DNA of 64,000 bases. It comes from Clavelina lepadiformis. Taxonomy: Eukaryota; Chordata; Ascidiacea; Aplousobranchia; Clavelinidae. A model generated the notes under the pieces. The model was given only the letters and a program-made list of their open reading frames with translations, did no database searches and was not told the origin of the DNA. The stretch's first letter is position 1. Every line of letters starts with the position of its first letter. The stretch covers positions 10,602,977 to 10,666,976 of the forward strand of contig NC_135248.1 in NCBI RefSeq assembly GCF_947623445.1. Direction: 5' to 3'. Made by a program: the position numbers and the translations under genes. Positions 1 to 13,200 of this stretch are shown piece after piece.

Positions 1-3000
1 TTACGTTTATAGAAGCTATTTAGTCCGATAGCAGAATGTCGTCCATGTTTGACGACAAAATAATTACGTCCATGTTTGTATTTTGAAGTTTATTGCGTCA
101 ACTTGGTTGATTTTCATTTCATTTCTACAGACATCATAGATTGCGGGTTTAAGCTCAAAATTACTTCTCAGCTTTTTACGCGGATAATTTTGGAAGGAAG
201 CCAGACTTTAATCAACGCGCGCCGCGTCGATTGCCAGGTGACGTCACAAACAAATAAAGAAACTCGTGGTCATTTTATTTTGATGGTGGCTGAGAAGGTC
301 GCAGCTGTAAGAACTTGTGCGTTGGCTTGGTCAGTTCAACATTTCCAGAGTTGAGTGAAAGCTTGTTCTGGTACGTTTGGTGAGTTGAACATTCAGTATT
401 TTGTTGATAGCGATAAACATGCTTATGATATTGGTATATTTTGTCCAAACTTGTTAGCTTGTCTTAACTTAATATGATGTAGCACAATTGTATTGTTGGC
501 ATCTTGCATGTTTGTAAAAGTTTGAGTTTTACCACTTTTTCCTTTTCGTTAAATGTGCGAGAGCATGTTCTTTATTGTGCTATGAGGCTATGACTAAATG
601 GCTGAAGTTTATGAGACTGTCAGTTTTAAGTTTTGGTTTATTGAATACATTTTCGGTTGACGTTTATATCTGTCATTCAAACTGGTTTATAGCTTGCTAG
701 GTTATATAAGTACAAGTTAGCTTTCAAACTGGTTTTGGCTTGTTATATTTTTGTAAACAATAACTTATGACAACATTTTTGATCAAATTTTCTAATCTAC
801 TATTATAGGCTTAAGTTTTTGTTGTAAAATATAATACGTTTTTAACTTGGAAACTTTAGATGCAAAATAGCATAAACGATATCTTCAATCGAGCCATTAT
901 GTTTGTAGGTTCAAGCGGTGATTCTCGGATCAACAAGCCGCCAATGACGTACACTTTCTAGAAAGGTTCTGTCTTCCAGCGGAACAAAGTTTTCATTCTT
1001 ATGCAGCTAATTCTCAGAATTAAGGGGCTGTAGCAAACTGTAGAATTGTTTATTACAGTTCACATAATCAAACTTTGTTTTCTGTAGTGGATCAGCTTTG
1101 TTCATGTGATTAGTGAAGTTCTCCAATCATAATGTATTCATGAAATTTCAACTACATTTGGTGTTAATTTTTGAGCTGTCGCTATTTCAACGAAAACATT
1201 TTACGTTTTATCGTTTTATCATATTCAACGTTTTATCATATTCATAATTACCTTTCCATACCTTACGTTAACTAAACTTCAATGTTTTATCATATACTGT
1301 TGATAACTAAACCTAACTGTATATGTTTTTTAGACTAAATCAAATACCCAGTAAAATCAAAGCAGCTTCGAAGACTGACTGCGTGACCTATTTCGAGTTC
1401 GGCTGAGAGTGAAATAGTCAGTTATTTTTTTGCGGTCCATTTAACAAAATTAAAGACACGTTTAAGCCGTGTGAATTATATGGTGGGCCTCTAGTGGACA
1501 CCGAATCACTCAATACTAATAGTGTTTTGGAGTTTTCAAGAAATTTTCCATGTTTATGAGGTTTAGCCACGCTACAATACGCTGTTCAAATTTTTTTCAA
1601 GCTTGTCGTTTGCTGACCTGGATGTCGTACATATTGGTTTGGTGGAGCTGCTTCGTATCCTGCTTCACCTTGTGGTTGAAACGCAGGAGAGGTCGACCAA
1701 TGGGCCTGGATCTAGAGATGACTTCACTGTGAGAGATGTCCTTTGAAATTCGGACATATGGACGTCAGCGACCTTGCCTTAGCTTTTCGAGCTAGCGTGC
1801 TTTCATGTGATAGGGTAGAGAGCTGCAGCCAGTGCGCTCGGTCACACTGCTGTTCCTGATCTTGGTGCGCCACGTGACTCCTTAACTGCGTCGCAGACAG
1901 CGCCTATTAAGGTGTTAAACACCTAAATCTAAGATCTCTATGAATTTGTTGGACGTCCTACGTAGGGCTTTAAAAAAATGTTTAGACCAATCAGAAGGCA
2001 GCATGGTTAGTGTTGTTTTCTAGCCTGGGAATTACCCTAGCAGTTGGCGTGCTTCAATATCTCAGCTCGCGTACAGAATTTGGTTAAAACTTAGCATGAA
2101 AGTAGCTAAAATTGGGTTTTTTAGACCAAAAAGTCTAGTGTTTATTTTGGGCCTCTGTTATTTTGTTTTTTTGATGGCATTTTATGGAATGGCAGTTCAA
2201 AGAATACTAAATTGACATGCAAAGTTTCAGTGAGCCCCATGGAGGATTTTTCGAGTAAACAGTCTTTTAGTAAATTCACTGCTTATAATAAAACAAACAA
2301 AGATTTTATGGCATTTTTTGGTGTTTCACCTTAAAGCGTTCAACTTTCTCTTCTGTCACGTATATGTAAGACTTCTCATTTACTAGGTTGTTTGCTTTCA
2401 TTACGATTTTGTGGCAGATGCTGCGCATCAGTGTTGGTGCTGATGACCATTGAGAACCTCATTTGTTTGCAAAATCATTCATGAGTGTACGGCCGCTTGT
2501 ACACTTAGGCAAAGTTCTCTAAAATGTATCCTTTAGTTGTACACAAACTTTCGTGCCGTCAGTTAAGGGTCTAATGAGCACGATGGGCCGTCCTTGTTCT
2601 CGATACTTTTCTGGGTTAGTCGGATAGAGAAAATAAACTCAATTGATGACCTGTTTCTATAAAGTCGCCTTATGATTCGGGATAAAAACTGTCTGCTAAG
2701 ATTTATAAACGTTCAAATTGTACTCTGGCAATAACATCGCCAACAACACTCACCAAAGAGATATCTCTACGGTTGTTACAAGCTTTTCTAGTAGCTGTTG
2801 TTGCCACGGCACTTTACAGCTCCTCGAGAGTTGTCAATTGTTTAAGCTCGTGCATCGATGGAAAACTTTGTGTTTTTCCCGGCATGTTTTTGTTTGCTCA
2901 TTAATTGCCACTGTTCCGTTTCATCACAGTAGTTATTTCAAAATTATTTACAAAACAACGTCACACCTTTTGCGGATTTCTTCTTGTCGTGCTCAGACAT

Positions 3001-3485
3001 TGGTCTGTTTCTCGATGCTCCTCCACCTACTCCACTGTTAAGAGATGTTAATGCACAGTGGTGTTGCGATCGATGTAGCACTTTTAAGTTTTCTCTGGTC
3101 CAGTTAGTTTGAGACTATAGGGCTAGGCAGTCAACAACTAGTTCTTTTTTATCTGGCCCGTACATGGACACATATTAGGTTGAGGGGAAAACGCAGTGCT
3201 GGCAGCCAAGATAGGTTCAGAAAAATGTGGTTTACAGGCGTGCTAATTTTAGCCGACGTATTCAATTAAGGTCGTAGCGACATCGACATCGTAGAAACGG
3301 TGATCAGTGGATCCACAGGATCGTTGTCTAAAGGCCCTGTTAACCCAAGCCAATCAGCTAGCGAGTAGGCACCTTTTAGATTAAGGTCGGCTGGACGGGA
3401 TATGTTTTGTATGGTGGCCATCTAGTGGACGCCTAAACATTTTTATGACTGAATGGCGCCATAAATAATTTTACTGCATCTGCTG
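1..3485. other. No recognisable gene
   Basis: I see no exon of a known family on either strand. The open frames here (for example 1550-1732 and 2718-3041, plus strand) have low-complexity composition and no domain I recognise. A short phrase about 18 bp long, reading roughly 'tctagtggac', recurs near 1491 and 3421 and suggests scattered old repeat copies. Confidence 0.5.
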
Positions 3486-3550
3486 CACTGGCTGGGTATC
3501 GAACCCGCTACCTCCATGCTAGCAGGCAAATTTTATCCAAAAGAGCTATA
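3486..3550 (-). pseudogene. tRNA-like relic
   Basis: The minus strand reads TAGCTC at the 5' side and a T-arm with GGGTTCGATACCC, which pairs as a 5-bp stem. The anticodon arm is not clear, so the isotype is unknown. Confidence 0.45.
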
Positions 3551-3731
3551 AAAGGAATTTATTTTGCTTAGAATTTCAAATATATATATTTCGTTAACAC
3601 TCAAAAAGAAAAAAGCGCTGTACACCCACTGAAACGAATCCACTCGTGACTCCCCATTCTTGCAGGACCTTCGGTTCTACATCCGGTTAATTGGTTTTTC
3701 ACCTCCCTGTATTGCATTCTTTTCTCCCCCA

Positions 3732-3800
3732 TAGCCGGGGATCGAACCTGGAACCTCAAGCACAGAGTGCAGTGTTCAAGCACACGAGCTATCAAGTTGC
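3732..3800 (-). pseudogene. tRNA-like relic, Ala-like
   Basis: The minus strand has TAGCTCGTGTG followed by GAGGTTCCAGGTTCGATCCCC, close to the spacing and T-arm of eukaryotic tRNA-Ala genes. The anticodon arm is altered. A sister copy lies at 4655-4722 in the second block. Confidence 0.5.
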
Positions 3801-3891
3801 ACACGTATATGATGTGGTGTAACAAATATAACCAACGACTATGCATCAGTTGTTAAAAATTGTAAAGGGAAAGACACAGGTCATATGGCTC

Positions 3892-3961
3892 CACAGAGAC
3901 CTGAACTTGGTAACTTTTTCTCCGATTTCTGTGATAAACGACGCAAGCTACAACGCGTCTG
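3892..3961 (-). pseudogene. tRNA-like relic, Pro-like
   Basis: This is the diverged counterpart of the unit at 4806-4872, at the same distance (about 155-160 bp) from the Ala-like unit. The B-box is reduced to AAGTTCAGGTC. Confidence 0.4.
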
Positions 3962-4029
3962 GCCTAATCTACATTTGTTAGCACATATACCATCATCACA
4001 TCAGTTAAAAAAAATTAATTGAAGTTTTT

Positions 4030-4095
4030 GAGGAATCAAAGCCAGAACCTTAGCACCGATGTCAATGACGGAAGGCGCGATCAGTTCTGTGAAGC
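4030..4095 (-). pseudogene. tRNA-like relic
   Basis: A weak tRNA-like unit, with GCTTTGATTCC in the B-box position on the minus strand. It is present only in the first block. Confidence 0.3.
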
Positions 4096-4348
4096 ATGCC
4101 TTGCTCCTGCTCTACGTTTAGCCCTTTGTTCGTCAGGATAACATTCATTTCAACTCACGGTCGATTCAACTCTGGAACTCAACCAGCGTAAGATGAAACC
4201 AAGGATAATTGAGTCCAAGGTTTCACTCCACACATGTTGGTTGGGTCATCCTGAGTTTAATTGTTCTAGAAGTATCTTCCTCGACTGTACTGTACAGAAA
4301 TCGAATTCACCTGAAACCGTTCATCAATATCATAAAAAAAGGATAAGT

Positions 4349-4419
4349 GACTCGGACGTGATTTGAACACGAAATCTTATCATCTGGAGTCGGACGCGCT
4401 ACTGCTTAGCCACGGAGTC
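4349..4419 (-). pseudogene. tRNA-Trp(CCA)-like pseudogene
   Basis: The minus strand follows eukaryotic tRNA-Trp closely: GACTCCGTGG at the 5' end, GTAGCGCGTCCGACTCCAGA across the D arm and anticodon loop with anticodon CCA, then GTGTTCAAATCACGT. The acceptor stem pairs at 6 of 7 positions, but the anticodon stem no longer pairs, so it is very likely dead. A sister copy lies at 5054-5124. Confidence 0.65.
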
Positions 4420-4654
4420 ATCATGTTGACAAACATTGTACCAAGATAAATGATGTAAACGTATACATGTAATCATTACACACATTATGTCGTGATGTCA
4501 GAAAGCTAAGTTTATACGATCATATTAAATACATATTTTCACTTTGCTGACTCAGTTCCAGTTTCGAAGGTTATTATCAGTCGGAATTACGTTACACTTG
4601 TGACCGTGGACCAGGCTGCTTATGTTTTATTCACGCATGAGTGGCTTAAGAGCT

Positions 4655-4722
4655 TAAGGCCGAGAATCGAACCTGGAACCTCCAGCACCGAGTGCAGTGT
4701 CGAGTCACATGAGCTACGAATT
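4655..4722 (-). pseudogene. tRNA-like relic, Ala-like (second block)
   Basis: Sister of the unit at 3732-3800, sharing CCAGGTTCGAT and the same flanks (a 'tgatgtaacaaat' phrase follows on the plus strand in both). Confidence 0.5.
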
Positions 4723-4805
4723 AACTCATGTAAACGATGTGATGTAACAAATGTGACCAATGTACATGCATCAGTTCGAAAAAAAAAAGATACCACCATT
4801 CCACT

Positions 4806-4872
4806 GCAGGGAGATCTGAACCCAGGATCCTTCGCACCGAATCCTGCGATTCCTATCGCGAGCTACAAATCG
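4806..4872 (-). pseudogene. tRNA-Pro(CGG)-like pseudogene (second block)
   Basis: The minus strand has TAGCTCGCG, then an anticodon region with TTCGGTGCGA and a T-arm CCTGGGTTCAGATC. This resembles eukaryotic tRNA-Pro with CGG in the anticodon position. The stems are imperfect. Confidence 0.45.
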
Positions 4873-5053
4873 TCTAACAAGCGTCCTTAATCAACACTCA
4901 TATGTTCACCAGGTGACAAAATTGAAAATAAATTAAGTTCAAGACTTTAAAAAATCGATTCCAGAATATTTGCACTGATGTAAACAACGACTTGTAGGTT
5001 GAGTCGTCCAGGAACCGTTCGTCAGTACCAAAAAACTGAGATAAAATATCAAG

Positions 5054-5124
5054 TGCCCGCTTAAGATTTGAACACGCCACTTTCTGATTTGTAGTCAGTC
5101 GCGCTACCGTTGCGCCATAGAGTC
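5054..5124 (-). pseudogene. tRNA-Trp-derived pseudogene (second block)
   Basis: The 5' half is well kept (TGGCGCAACGGTAGCGCG) and the anticodon stem CTGA/TCAG still pairs, but the loop reads CTACAAA instead of the Trp loop CTCCAGA, and the 3' side of the T-arm has been lost. It is the sister of 4349-4419. Confidence 0.6.
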
Positions 5125-5678
5125 GTCATTTTTAAAAGCTAGTACCAGCACACTCGACGACAATGAAAGGTATACATGTAATAACATCACATGCTATGTC
5201 GTGATGCAAGAAGGCAGAATTTGTACGACCCTGCTATAGATTCATTCTTTTTGCTTTGCCTTATTGCAAACATGTGTGTTTCGGAATAGACGATCCAAAA
5301 AATTCTCCCTACTGCACCGCCCCATAACCCAATTGAACCCGTCCTATAGCAGGAGCATCAGTTCCAAAAACGTAGGTGACTTGGGGCAGTTGACCAGATT
5401 TCTCCTCCCTGCATTGCGTTTTATTCACCCATGAGCTGACCGTCTATAATCTATAATCTATAATCTGGTTTTGGTACATCACATTGTGTCTGTATTATTA
5501 CATTTTTAACGGTGCATTCATGGTAAAATGAGCCCACAGCTACATTCTTGAAGAATAAAAATACGCTTACAAGCAATTAAACACTACTGGCATATGCGAC
5601 CCCTTGATGAGTATAGCCTACACGTTAATGATATTAAAACTTTCAAAGGAATTATTTTAACTATTAAAAGGAAACATG

Positions 5679-5750
5679 ACTGTCAAGGAATCGAACTCGT
5701 GACCTATTCAACGACGAGGAGGTGTATAAGGCCTGAGCTACCAACCGGCT
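5679..5750 (-). pseudogene. tRNA-like relic, possibly Thr
   Basis: The minus strand has GGTAGCTCAGGCC and a good B-box (GAGTTCGATTCC). The anticodon loop region contains CTCGTCG. The isotype is a guess. Confidence 0.4.
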
Positions 5751-5811
5751 TCTGTCAATGCCGTTAATTTCACTACATTGTACAGATGTAAATAGACAAA
5801 AACATACCCAG

Positions 5812-5870
5812 CGTGGAAGTGAATCGAACGCGAAACCTACTACTCGAAATCCTATTCAGAGAGTGTGTGC
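5812..5870 (-). pseudogene. tRNA-like fragment
   Basis: Only the B-box side is clear (GCGTTCGATTC on the minus strand). It is the last member of the array. Confidence 0.3.
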
Positions 5871-6799
5871 TTGCACTAAATTTTAGGGCTAATGGGATCT
5901 GCTTTGACACTGTTGTTTTTTGTTTATAAGTTATATGTTGTGACAGTTGACTCATTCTAAGAAACCGATTCTTGAAACACATGTGTCAAGGTTTTATTCT
6001 TCACAATAAATTTCTCACTTTTTAAGCAGTCAGGTTGGAAACTTTACTGATTTTAGAGCGAAATAAGCAAGTTAAACCATAACATTATCAATTACTATAA
6101 CCCACACACAAAACATACAAAATCTACACAGTAAATGTCAAACTGAATACAATGAAACAGAAATTAGCGCAATAGATGCAAAATAAATATGATGACGACA
6201 GAAAACAGTATGACAAACTTAATTGTAACTTATTAATAAGCCGTGCCATTTATAAAGACGCGGGTTGCAATGTTTTATTAATAAAGCTTCCATCACTAAG
6301 CTGTTATACTCCCAAATTGCTAAATATTGTTTATATGTTTTCGATAGATATGTTTTCCAATCCCACCATTACTCACAAAGTGACGCGCAGTGTCACTAAT
6401 GAAAGCTCGTTATCAGCCAATCATGGGCGGTTACTACAAATTTATTATTTATTTACTAGGTTTAAAACGTGCACGAATATGGTATTATTTTGCGAACTAT
6501 TAATTTGACGAGATGTTTGTTTCAGCAAAAATGCCAAATCACAAGTCATAGTTTCATCAGCATACCAGCAAATAATCATGGTCGAAAATCGAACGATTTG
6601 CTACGAACTATGTTGCCACCGCAACTAATCGATTTGTTATATTTATATTGTTACACAACTCTATATTAGAATTTTAATATATTTTATTATATTGAACCAA
6701 TGATATTGTTTTGCGGCCACAAGTTCGGAAACACTTAAACGAGTATTTTTACGAGCTAGTATATTATTTTATCATATTACAGTGACCGTCATTGGGACT
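5871..6799. other. No recognisable gene
   Basis: AT-rich sequence. The open frames at 6176-6508 and 6469-6669 show no domain that I recognise. Confidence 0.5.
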
Positions 6800-7255
6800 C
6801 GAGAACACAGGAAAGATTTGGAAATGACCTTCAATCTGTTTCCAATCATCAATTGGTTTCGATTGCGGTTTTTAACAAGTGACAAGTGTTACCTTGTTAT
6901 GTATCATGTTGTTTGTTTCATTTATATTGCATTAGCATTGTGTATTTTATATATTTTATTAAAAGAATTAGGTTACCTTGAGGCTTTGTATTAATAATGT
7001 TATTAACCAATAATGTTTTCCAGTGATTTAATTCCAGCCAATTATTTATATTGCTTTGTGCGGAAATATTTGGAAATGACCTTTAACCTGTTTCCAGTCA
7101 CCAATCAGCCGTGTGGCGAAATCGATTGCGATTTGTTGACAATTTCAATTTTATTATGTATCATGCAGTTGTATGGTTCATTATTTCTAGAATTTTGCAT
7201 AGAACTTCAGTTTTTTGTATATTTTGTGTATTTTATTGTAAGAATTGATCTGTGA
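6800..7255 (+). repeat. Two-copy tandem duplication, period about 252 bp
   Basis: The phrases TTGGAAATGACCTT, CTGTTTCCA, CGATTGCG, TTATGTATCATG and TGTATTTTAT occur in the same order in 6815-6970 and again in 7067-7255, offset by about 252 bp. Each copy can be read as a short hydrophobic open frame (70 and 80 residues), but the two frames have diverged and no family is recognised, so I treat this as a DNA duplication rather than genes. Confidence 0.6.
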
Positions 7256-10200
7256 TCTTTTAACCGATGGTAACGAGGGTGGTCTACAGGATTAGCCAGA
7301 ACCTGTAACCATTAAGAGCCGCGGACCATCAGTCAGAAATTAAGACCATTTAGAATGGAACATGCAAGAATTTGTGACGTAATATGCAGTGCGACGTGCA
7401 ATGCAGTAACATGATGTGAGAACTAAAAACACAGCAACGGTATAAAAATTTCAAAGATAATATAGAACACTGTTATAGAAAGTCATGTTGTTGTCGTCGT
7501 TCCATCAGAGAAGCTTGAGCGTACGTCTTAGGCACAGGATCAACAAACGACTTCTTTTGGCTGAAAAAAATATAAAACAAAATCTTGATTAAAAGTACGA
7601 AGCCATAGAATTAAAGCTGATGCAGGCCTGCTATAACGCCAACGTTAAAATTTCGCAAAAAATCTAAACGATTAATGCTGGTAAAAGCTTAAAATTGAAT
7701 GCGTTTGGTGATGTTGCCAAAAAGTCGACTGCTCTTAGTTTTTGAAGCCGTTCCACCGCGTCAAGGTGGCAGTCGTCGGAACGGTTCTTTGGGAAAGGAA
7801 AGAATCCCCCACTTCGCTACCGATGGGTGTAGAGAAGCAAGATAAAGACCGTTGTAAAAAACCAAATGCCGAATTCTACTTTTGAATATATTATATATTT
7901 TATACTTTTTTAGTATAGGATTTGGAACGTTACAATGCGACCTCCTTCTCTTAAAGCCAGGGGGAGTCCGCCCAACCGTTGATCATCGTTTCATTTCATA
8001 TAGTTACCTGTAACCTGTAAATAACCGCCGCATTCGCGCAAAATGAAACAACGAGGTTGGGCAGACAAGCATTTGGGGACCCAATAAGAAATTTTTTAAA
8101 TGTTTTCTATAAAGGAAAAGGCAAAAACAAAACAACAACTCATGACCCTACCTCATCTAAGAAATGTTGGAGGGACCTAGCCGGTATCGCGCGGTGTGGT
8201 GTGTTGTGAGAATTTTATACAAGGCAATAAGAGAAGGCATATGCTCGCGTTAGATGTTGTGGCCTATTGTTGTTGTTTCAATTTTATTTGACGGAAAATT
8301 CAGTCAACAAGACCGAAGTGCGGTCAACCTAGGATTGTTTTACTTTGTAATACTTTACCTGATAACCTGAAAAAAAATAGTTGAAACCAACACCGGTAAC
8401 TCAAACCGGCCATACAGTATGTGAATCATCTTTAAGATTGTGTTTGTTTTAGGTTGTGTTGCGAGCGAAGGCACCGATCCAACCGCTGCATTAGGTTGGA
8501 GTGCCAGAATAAAGGAAAATATAGAGTCTTATGCCTAAAATAAGATACAGTATATATAAAAAATAGAAATATAACTGCACTGGAGTCGATGGACACAATG
8601 GGAATAACTAAATAGAATTGTGTGGTTCCGAAAACAAAAACCCTAAAAGTTTAATCGCAAGATTGAAATAAAATAGTGCTGGATAACCTAAGCGAGCTGC
8701 ACCCTAGGAGCACTATTTTATCTGAGAACCCACAACAAACTCCATAAGCGTCGAATTGTTTGTGTCTGTGGCTTAATGCCCCGTCGGACCTACTTGTTAC
8801 ATTGAGTGCCGTCATCTAGGGGAGGCGCGAAATGTCGGAGGTCCCTACCCTATTCTACACGGCACTTTGTCCCCCTAGGATAGGGTTATGAGAATGCAGG
8901 CTAGTATAGGGGCGCGAGGGCAAAATGTTCTTAATTTGGGCCGGGGACACTGGATCGCTTTGGGCTTGGCGAACCCAGTGCTGCATCGGGTCCTGCACCC
9001 TCCCGACGATAAAACACAGTCAAAACACAACAATATAAGACAGAAGAACTCACTGATTCAGACTATGAGAGAATAAGACAAGCGATAAAACAATACACAA
9101 CAACAATCCCATCAATTTTAAGAGATAGAGAAAGTCATTATGCCATCGACTCCAGCACCTCCACTATCTTATTGTAGGCCTATATAAGGTAATCCCAGTA
9201 AATTTGTTACTGGTTTTAGATAACTGTCCTTTGGTTAAATCGCAAAACAGTTTTATTGAAAAAATGTTTAAAATTATCTTTGCATTTATGGTAAAATGTA
9301 AATGTAACAGGTATCAAAATAAGCAATAGTTAATCTGCTCCATATTATTATTGCTATTATGTTAACACCCACAATTATTTGCAAAATTATTGTAACAAAA
9401 ATAATATCATTGTAAACTATGCAACATATAAAGGGCCTAAGCAAACAATATATTTGAAAATTTACCTCGGATCTCCCAAACTTTACTACTTCAGGTACAT
9501 TTGGGATATACCCTAACTGAAAAAAAATTACCATCGCATTTGCATTGACGCCCTCTACCGACGACAAAAATAATAGAAAAAGAGAAGGAAGGAAGGAAGT
9601 AGAAACACACAAAAATACAAAAATACGAAATGTCCCTGTCTTTCATAGAGGTGAATTTAATGAATTCTTATAGAAGTTATATTAGTCTGATAACATAATG
9701 TCCCATTGGTATAAAATGTCCCTTTTTGCTGCACTACATGGTTTAACATTTCTACACCAGGGGCGCAATGTGCGATGGTAATGCCGCCTGAACCGTAACC
9801 TACGATGCACTGGCGCGCCGGAAACTTGTCGTCGGAATCTTTCTCTCTCTTCCGTGTTTGTCTCATCGCTACTTCTTCTCATCGTCCCTCGTTGGTTACC
9901 AGCGCGCTCCTAACATTATAAAGCCCTGCCACTAAATATTGCTTTGGTTGGTTGGTTGATTAATTTGGTTGTTGGACTTCCATGATACCTTAAAAGTAAC
10001 AGAAGGGTCAACCCATGCTTAAACAGCAAAGCCATCACCCATGATTAATAGCTTGACACCAGCAATTGATTAGTTTAATTCAGGAAACTAGTTGCTCAAA
10101 CGAGACCTACCGATGGCGAGCTATAGCTGGGTTGAGGCCGCACCGCCAGCTTCTTGATATTGAACAAACGCTATCGAAGTTATTGAAGTGGAATTGAATG

Positions 10201-13200
10201 TTGGCTAAGAGTCTGAAACAATATTGTTATTATTAGTTGACGATCGAATACACTTGCTAAAACTTTGAAGTAGCTTTTAATCGTAGCTATATGTCTAATA
10301 ATTTCATTACTGTTTTAAAGTCTTGTACGTCTTGTATGGGTACGTCTTGAAGCTTGTGTAAGATGTCACAATGTTTGGGAAACGTGAAACGTGAAAATGT
10401 TTGGTTTATACGAGAAACTATCAAGGAAATGACCTGCAAGAAATTAAAACCAGGAATGAAAATAAACAAATATCAACACCGATTCTCGGTAAAAGCGATA
10501 TTTAGCATGGTGAGAATTAGATACGGGCCCAAGAAAGACATTAAATTACCACTTACTATGGGCGTAACCACTATTAGTTACTGGTTGCACGGAAGTAGAT
10601 GAAAGTGACTAGAAGACTTGGAACTTTAAAGTAGAACCTTCAGCTGATGGAAGAAATATCTTGGGAAACGAGTATGAAAAAAATTAAAGTTTTATTTTCA
10701 GCAATAAAACGAACTCACCTGAACTATAAATTATCGTAGGATGGTGACGACCCACAAAGGGGCGATGGGGAGGACACAATCATTATCAAACTTGGCCTCC
10801 AATGACATCATAATTGTATTGTTGGCAATTATTAAGGCCCTGGAACTTTTATGAAATAGAAAAATTCCTAGAAATATTTAAAACACGCAAATATTAATGC
10901 CGTCGTAGAATATACGTCATGTTTACACGTCACCACTTGCGTCATCTGAAAAAGGGGAACTTTTGGCAACGTGACCGTAATGTTAAATAAAGCTTAAAAT
11001 ACACCCCCAACACAATCTTACTGAACTGAACAAAGCCAAAGCAGATTTATAAGTTTCTATGCTGCCTACATATACTATAGTTCTGGTACAAATCTTGACA
11101 TGTTCAGTTCACAGCAAGAAATGTTCAGATTTGCAGATTGCAGATCAGCTTTGGGGGTACAAATTTTCCTGAAACACCAGATGCCAGATATCTCGAGCTC
11201 AAATTTTGAACAGAATCCAGAGAAACTGAACATATTTAAACTGAAGGTCACTGCATGGCCAGGACAAAATAAATCAATAAACTCCAACAAAAAAACTCCA
11301 TAAAAAATCCAAAAAAATCACCAATTTACAGGCTCCAAAAATACTCTTTAACACAAACTGTACAAACGCCAAAGCGCAGAAACGCAACAACGAGACCAAG
11401 ACGCTAAAGCGCGCGCAGAGAGCAGTTGCAACAAAGCAGGAAAAAGGTTAACAACAAGAACATCGAAGTGTACAACAAAGGTCAAACAAATACCAAACTC
11501 AACAGCAAGCGCGAGCTGTGTTTCAGCATCAAACAAAATACAACTTGCAGTCCTGACCAAAAATTTATCGTTATTAAACATGTCAGACAAATCGGCCAAC
11601 AAATATGGGCCTTAAGCCAAGCAGTGACGTTTCAAATCAGCATAGACAAGCTGTTACTTCAAACCAGTCACACCAAACTGAACTCCGCTTTATTGTAAAT
11701 CCATTGTATTGTAAATTCTAAACTACTCATAACCACCAACCATCCACCTCAACTGCACGAGGTAAAAGAATGAAATTGTGGAACGAACACGCGCAGTGAA
11801 GATTCGAGAAATCTTGCGCAAATTCCTTAGCTGATGAAATAAGCGTGGAACTTGCTCCAAGGTTGACTCGAAGCAAAAAGGTGCCAGCTTCTTGCTAGAA
11901 AATTTGCGACAAGCTCTCTTATTGCTTAACAATGCCACAGCCCTACACAATAATACACTATATTGTTGTGAAATACGATTCAACTGAAACGTTTGAAACT
12001 GGTTTGAGCGGAACAACGAAATGGTTTCCGAGTTTCCAAAGTATTGAAATACTCTTGCTAACATTAAATGAAAACCAATTACGACGAATTATTCGAGCAT
12101 CAGAATGACAGTGCCTATATACATCGTATTTGCTAAAGAAAATGTCCGCTAGACGATGAAGCGGAGCTGCACAAATGGCGCTGATTTATAAATGAGATAA
12201 AAGAATGACGGAGTAAAAGTTCCAGTTTTCGATTTATTAGATTAAAATTAGCAGTTAACCTTTAAAATTTTTTCAAATATTTTAGCTTTCGCCGAAGTCA
12301 AACCTGATGCTGTGTCTTTGGCTGCTGCTTCATAATGATAGCTGTTACGTCATTAACGATCAGGCAATGTTTACAAATGTCATCAACAACTGATGCTTAC
12401 AAATCGCGTGACCTTTGTTGGAAATAGCTAAGATTACTCTTAACGACTGTGAAGTTGTTTCTGATGACGACTGATCCAGATGATAGATTACCTGATTTTG
12501 TTCCATCCGTAAATCGGTTTTGCTTCTAAACTCTTTTCGACAATTTAATTCAAAATTTTTGAAGAGATAAGTAGAATGCTTTGTATGAAGAGCGATCAAC
12601 TTCTCCGTAAAGTTTAAAGTCAATTTCCATTTTCACTCGGATCCGCACATGGCAACGCACAATGCCAGAATAATCCATACATGTAAGATTCTTAACAACA
12701 AAACCCTCGGACCGGTACCTCTTGCAAAAAGGAGTTTTATATTTTGGTGTTATTGCTTTTACGCGTTTCCGTTGGTTTCCATCGCTTCCCAACTAAGCGC
12801 AAAAAGGATGATTGTGAATGGACGTTTTTGATATGAACATCGAAGGTGGAAAATACAACAAAACAAAATAGTACTTTTGAAATCTCTTTCATTTTAACCT
12901 GGTTAATTTTAACGTTACATTCCCACAACTGTTTGCACCGGAGATAAACTCACGCTGTGCAATAAAGCTTCAGCGTAATATGCGAATGTTCCATTAATCA
13001 ACCAATTTTCCAAAGCTGCTAATCACAAACTTCTACATTTAAACAAATTGATTTCAATTTTTTCTGCTTGCACGACTGTTTATACTTATTATAGGCTACA
13101 TCGTTTGTTGAGGAATCGAGTTAAAGGCACATTCAGTTAAGAAATTAAATTAAATCCATTAAAATGTTCTTTGTTTGTTCTTTTCATTACATTTTTTCTA

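Larger units (their letters stand above)
3486..5870 (-). repeat. Array of about ten decayed tRNA-like units
   Basis: On the minus strand this stretch holds about ten segments with the shape of a tRNA gene: an A-box-like TAGCTC or TGGCGC near one end and a B-box-like GTTCGAT or GTTCAAAT near the other, about 60-70 bp apart. All point the same way. Two successive blocks (about 3650-4560 and 4560-5275) share the same order of units and the same spacers, for example the shared phrases near 'gtatacatgtaat' and 'tatgtcgtgatg', so an ancestral block of 0.7-0.9 kb was duplicated in tandem. None of the units folds into an intact cloverleaf by eye. They are either a decayed tandem tRNA gene cluster or a composite tRNA-derived SINE. 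Confidence 0.7.

Noticed and set aside
4349-5124. Functional tRNA-Trp genes
   Set aside because: The anticodon stem of the first and the T-arm of the second no longer pair.
12360-12928. Overlapping open frames on both strands as genes
   Set aside because: No domain, no splice partners and no preferred strand.
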